A stretch of DNA of 64,000 nt from assembly GCF_004216715.1 (NCBI RefSeq), contig NZ_SGXG01000001.1:2299001-2363000 (forward strand). Reading direction: 5' to 3'. The DNA is from Cecembia calidifontis. GTDB taxonomy: Bacteria > Bacteroidota > Bacteroidia > Cytophagales > Cyclobacteriaceae. Position 1 is the first letter of the stretch; every line of letters begins with the position of its first letter. Below, one piece after another: positions 62,760 through 64,000 of this stretch. Under the pieces are notes generated by a model. That model was not told the origin of the DNA. It did no database searches and worked only from the letters and a program-made list of their open reading frames with translations. Both the position numbers and the translations under genes were made by a program.

Positions 62760-64000
62760 ATGAATGAAAGAAGAAACTTCCTCAAATCGACAGGTACGGT
62801 CATTGTTGGGGCCGCTACCCTGCCTTTGTCATTTTCTATTCAGCCTGCTATAGCTTCCCTGGATCGGGTTATTAAAGTTGGGTTGATTGGTTGTGGGGGA
62901 AGGGGTACGGGTGCGGCAGCACAAGCTTTAAAGGCAGACCCTGATGCTGTACTGACTTGCATGGCAGATATTTTTCCGGATTATCTGGAAGAATCCTACA
63001 ACAACCTCATGATGGTCAATCCAAATCAGGTGAAAGTGGAAAAAGTCCATCAGTTTATTGGATTTGATGCGTACAAGAAAGTATTGGACTCAGATGTGGA
63101 TGTTGTTATTTTGACCACCCCGCCAGCATTTCGTCCCCTTCATTTTGCTGAAGCGGTGGCTGCAGGGAAGCATGTGTTTTGTGAAAAGCCGGTAGCCGTG
63201 GATGCTCCCGGTGTTCGAGTGGTATTAGAGTCTGCCAAAAAGGCCAAGGAAAAGGGCTTGTCAGTGGTCTCGGGCTTTACCTATCGATATGATTTTCCCA
63301 AAAGGGCTCTTTTTGAGAAAATCAGACAGGGTGAAATTGGAGAAGTTCGGTCCATACTTACTGTCAGAAACGGTGGAGGGCTTTGGTATAAAGATAGAAA
63401 GCCAAACTGGACAGAGATGGAATACCAATTGAGAAATTGGTATTACTATGATTGGCTGTCGGGAGATTATATCGTAGAAATGATGGTGCACAGCCTGGAT
63501 TTGATGTCCTGGGCACTTGGAGGACAATTGCCGGTGAGGGTTACCGGTACAGGTGGCAGGCAGGCGAGGACAGATGCAAAGTGGGGAAATATCTACGACC
63601 ATTTTGCCATAGAATACGAATATCCTAATGGGGTCAAAGGGGTACATTTTAGTAGACAGCAGCAAGGTAGTTCCAATACCAACCGTGCAGAGATTGTCGG
63701 AAGAGAAGGGGATGCAATTATTGATATAGGAAGGCAAACCCATGCTATCAGCGGTAGAAATTCCTGGAGTTATGATGGTGAAAAAAATAATCCCTATGAA
63801 ACCCAGCATGAGGAATTGTTTGCCGCAATCCGTGCTGGAAAACCGATCAATGAAGGTGATCTGATGGCCAATAGTACCATGTTGGCCATCATTGGAAGAA
63901 TGGCTGCTTACAGTGGACAGACCATTTCCTGGGAGGATGCCATGAAGTCAAATATTAGTCTTGGGCCCAAGATGGAAGATTATGACTGGAATTTGGTTTG
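62760..64000 (+). CDS. Gfo/Idh/MocA family oxidoreductase (3), 3' end beyond the window
   Basis: The frame opens with ATG at 62760 and stays open to the window end (413 complete codons). The N-terminus (MNERRNFLKSTGTVIVGAAT) is a twin-arginine-type signal, followed by VIKVGLIGCGGRGTGAAAQA with a canonical GxGxxG-like Rossmann motif. HVFCEKPVAVD is the EKP motif with the catalytic-site lysine. YYYDWLSGDYIVEMMVHSLD is typical of exported Bacteroidota members. A short C-terminal part is missing. It is divergent from the operon containing the second Gfo/Idh gene and probably acts in the same sugar pathway. Confidence 0.88.
   Translation, partial: MNERRNFLKSTGTVIVGAATLPLSFSIQPAIASLDRVIKVGLIGCGGRGTGAAAQALKADPDAVLTCMADIFPDYLEESYNNLMMVNPNQVKVEKVHQFIGFDAYKKVLDSDVDVVILTTPPAFRPLHFAEAVAAGKHVFCEKPVAVDAPGVRVVLESAKKAKEKGLSVVSGFTYRYDFPKRALFEKIRQGEIGEVRSILTVRNGGGLWYKDRKPNWTEMEYQLRNWYYYDWLSGDYIVEMMVHSLDLMSWALGGQLPVRVTGTGGRQARTDAKWGNIYDHFAIEYEYPNGVKGVHFSRQQQGSSNTNRAEIVGREGDAIIDIGRQTHAISGRNSWSYDGEKNNPYETQHEELFAAIRAGKPINEGDLMANSTMLAIIGRMAAYSGQTISWEDAMKSNISLGPKMEDYDWNLV

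Overview
The window looks like chromosome of an aerobic or facultative Bacteroidota, most likely order Cytophagales near the Cyclobacteriaceae. The reasons are a SusC/SusD pair, Bacteroidota-type lipoprotein signals, propeller-type sensor kinases, DUF4230 and DUF5009 proteins, a fused NagB-NagA enzyme, many Gfo/Idh/MocA oxidoreductases, and -7 promoter elements of the TAnnTTTG type. The genus-level placement is an inference.

Layout. (1) 1-1.8 kb: the right end of an IS1634-type element that has cut off the 3' end of a lipoprotein alpha/beta hydrolase gene. (2) 1.9-13.9 kb: a minus-strand anaerobic-type electron-transfer operon. Read in transcription order it holds a HEPN-domain protein, a very large 2-oxoacid(pyruvate):ferredoxin oxidoreductase, a ferredoxin-type protein, RnfC, RnfD, RnfG, RnfE, RnfA, a small four-cysteine membrane protein, a ferredoxin-NADP reductase-type flavoprotein and RnfB. 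Two FNR/CRP-type palindromes lie upstream. The oxidoreductase and ferredoxin genes look like one gene split by a -1 frame change. A four-hairpin repeat sits between the last two genes. (3) 14.2-25.6 kb: a GH78 enzyme, a tandem pair of sensor kinases with a 203-bp identical core, and a cyclic-nucleotide-gated patatin. (4) 25.7-34.1 kb: carbohydrate genes (Sde182-type protein, two DUF5009 membrane proteins, esterase, GH20-like enzyme), an M48 lipoprotein protease and a DUF4230 protein. (5) 34.2-51.5 kb: a polysaccharide utilisation locus. SusC, SusD and an FG-GAP/ASPIC lipoprotein run on the minus strand, interrupted by an IS1182-type element. Two sulfatases, a GH78 enzyme and an NTF2-like protein run divergently on the plus strand. 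(6) 51.6-53.9 kb: an intact insertion sequence beside chimeric remnants of an Sde182-type gene and a VOC-family gene. (7) 53.9-64 kb: a Gfo/Idh oxidoreductase and a convergent Fic-type protein sharing a coding palindrome, an IS4-type element inserted in the last codons of nagBA, and a sugar operon (Gfo/Idh, sodium:solute symporter, NagB-NagA) with a further Gfo/Idh gene running off the window end.

How the genes work together. The PFOR-Rnf operon would move electrons from 2-oxoacid oxidation through ferredoxin to NAD(H) with ion pumping, and possibly to NADP(H) through the separate flavoprotein. Its upstream sites suggest oxygen- or redox-responsive control. The SusCD/sulfatase/GH78 locus suggests use of a sulfated, rhamnose-containing glycan. 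The GH20-like, DUF5009, symporter and NagB-NagA genes suggest amino-sugar scavenging. Four insertion sequences of different types sit in or beside gene ends, and at least two truncate genes. I saw no tRNA, rRNA or CRISPR array.
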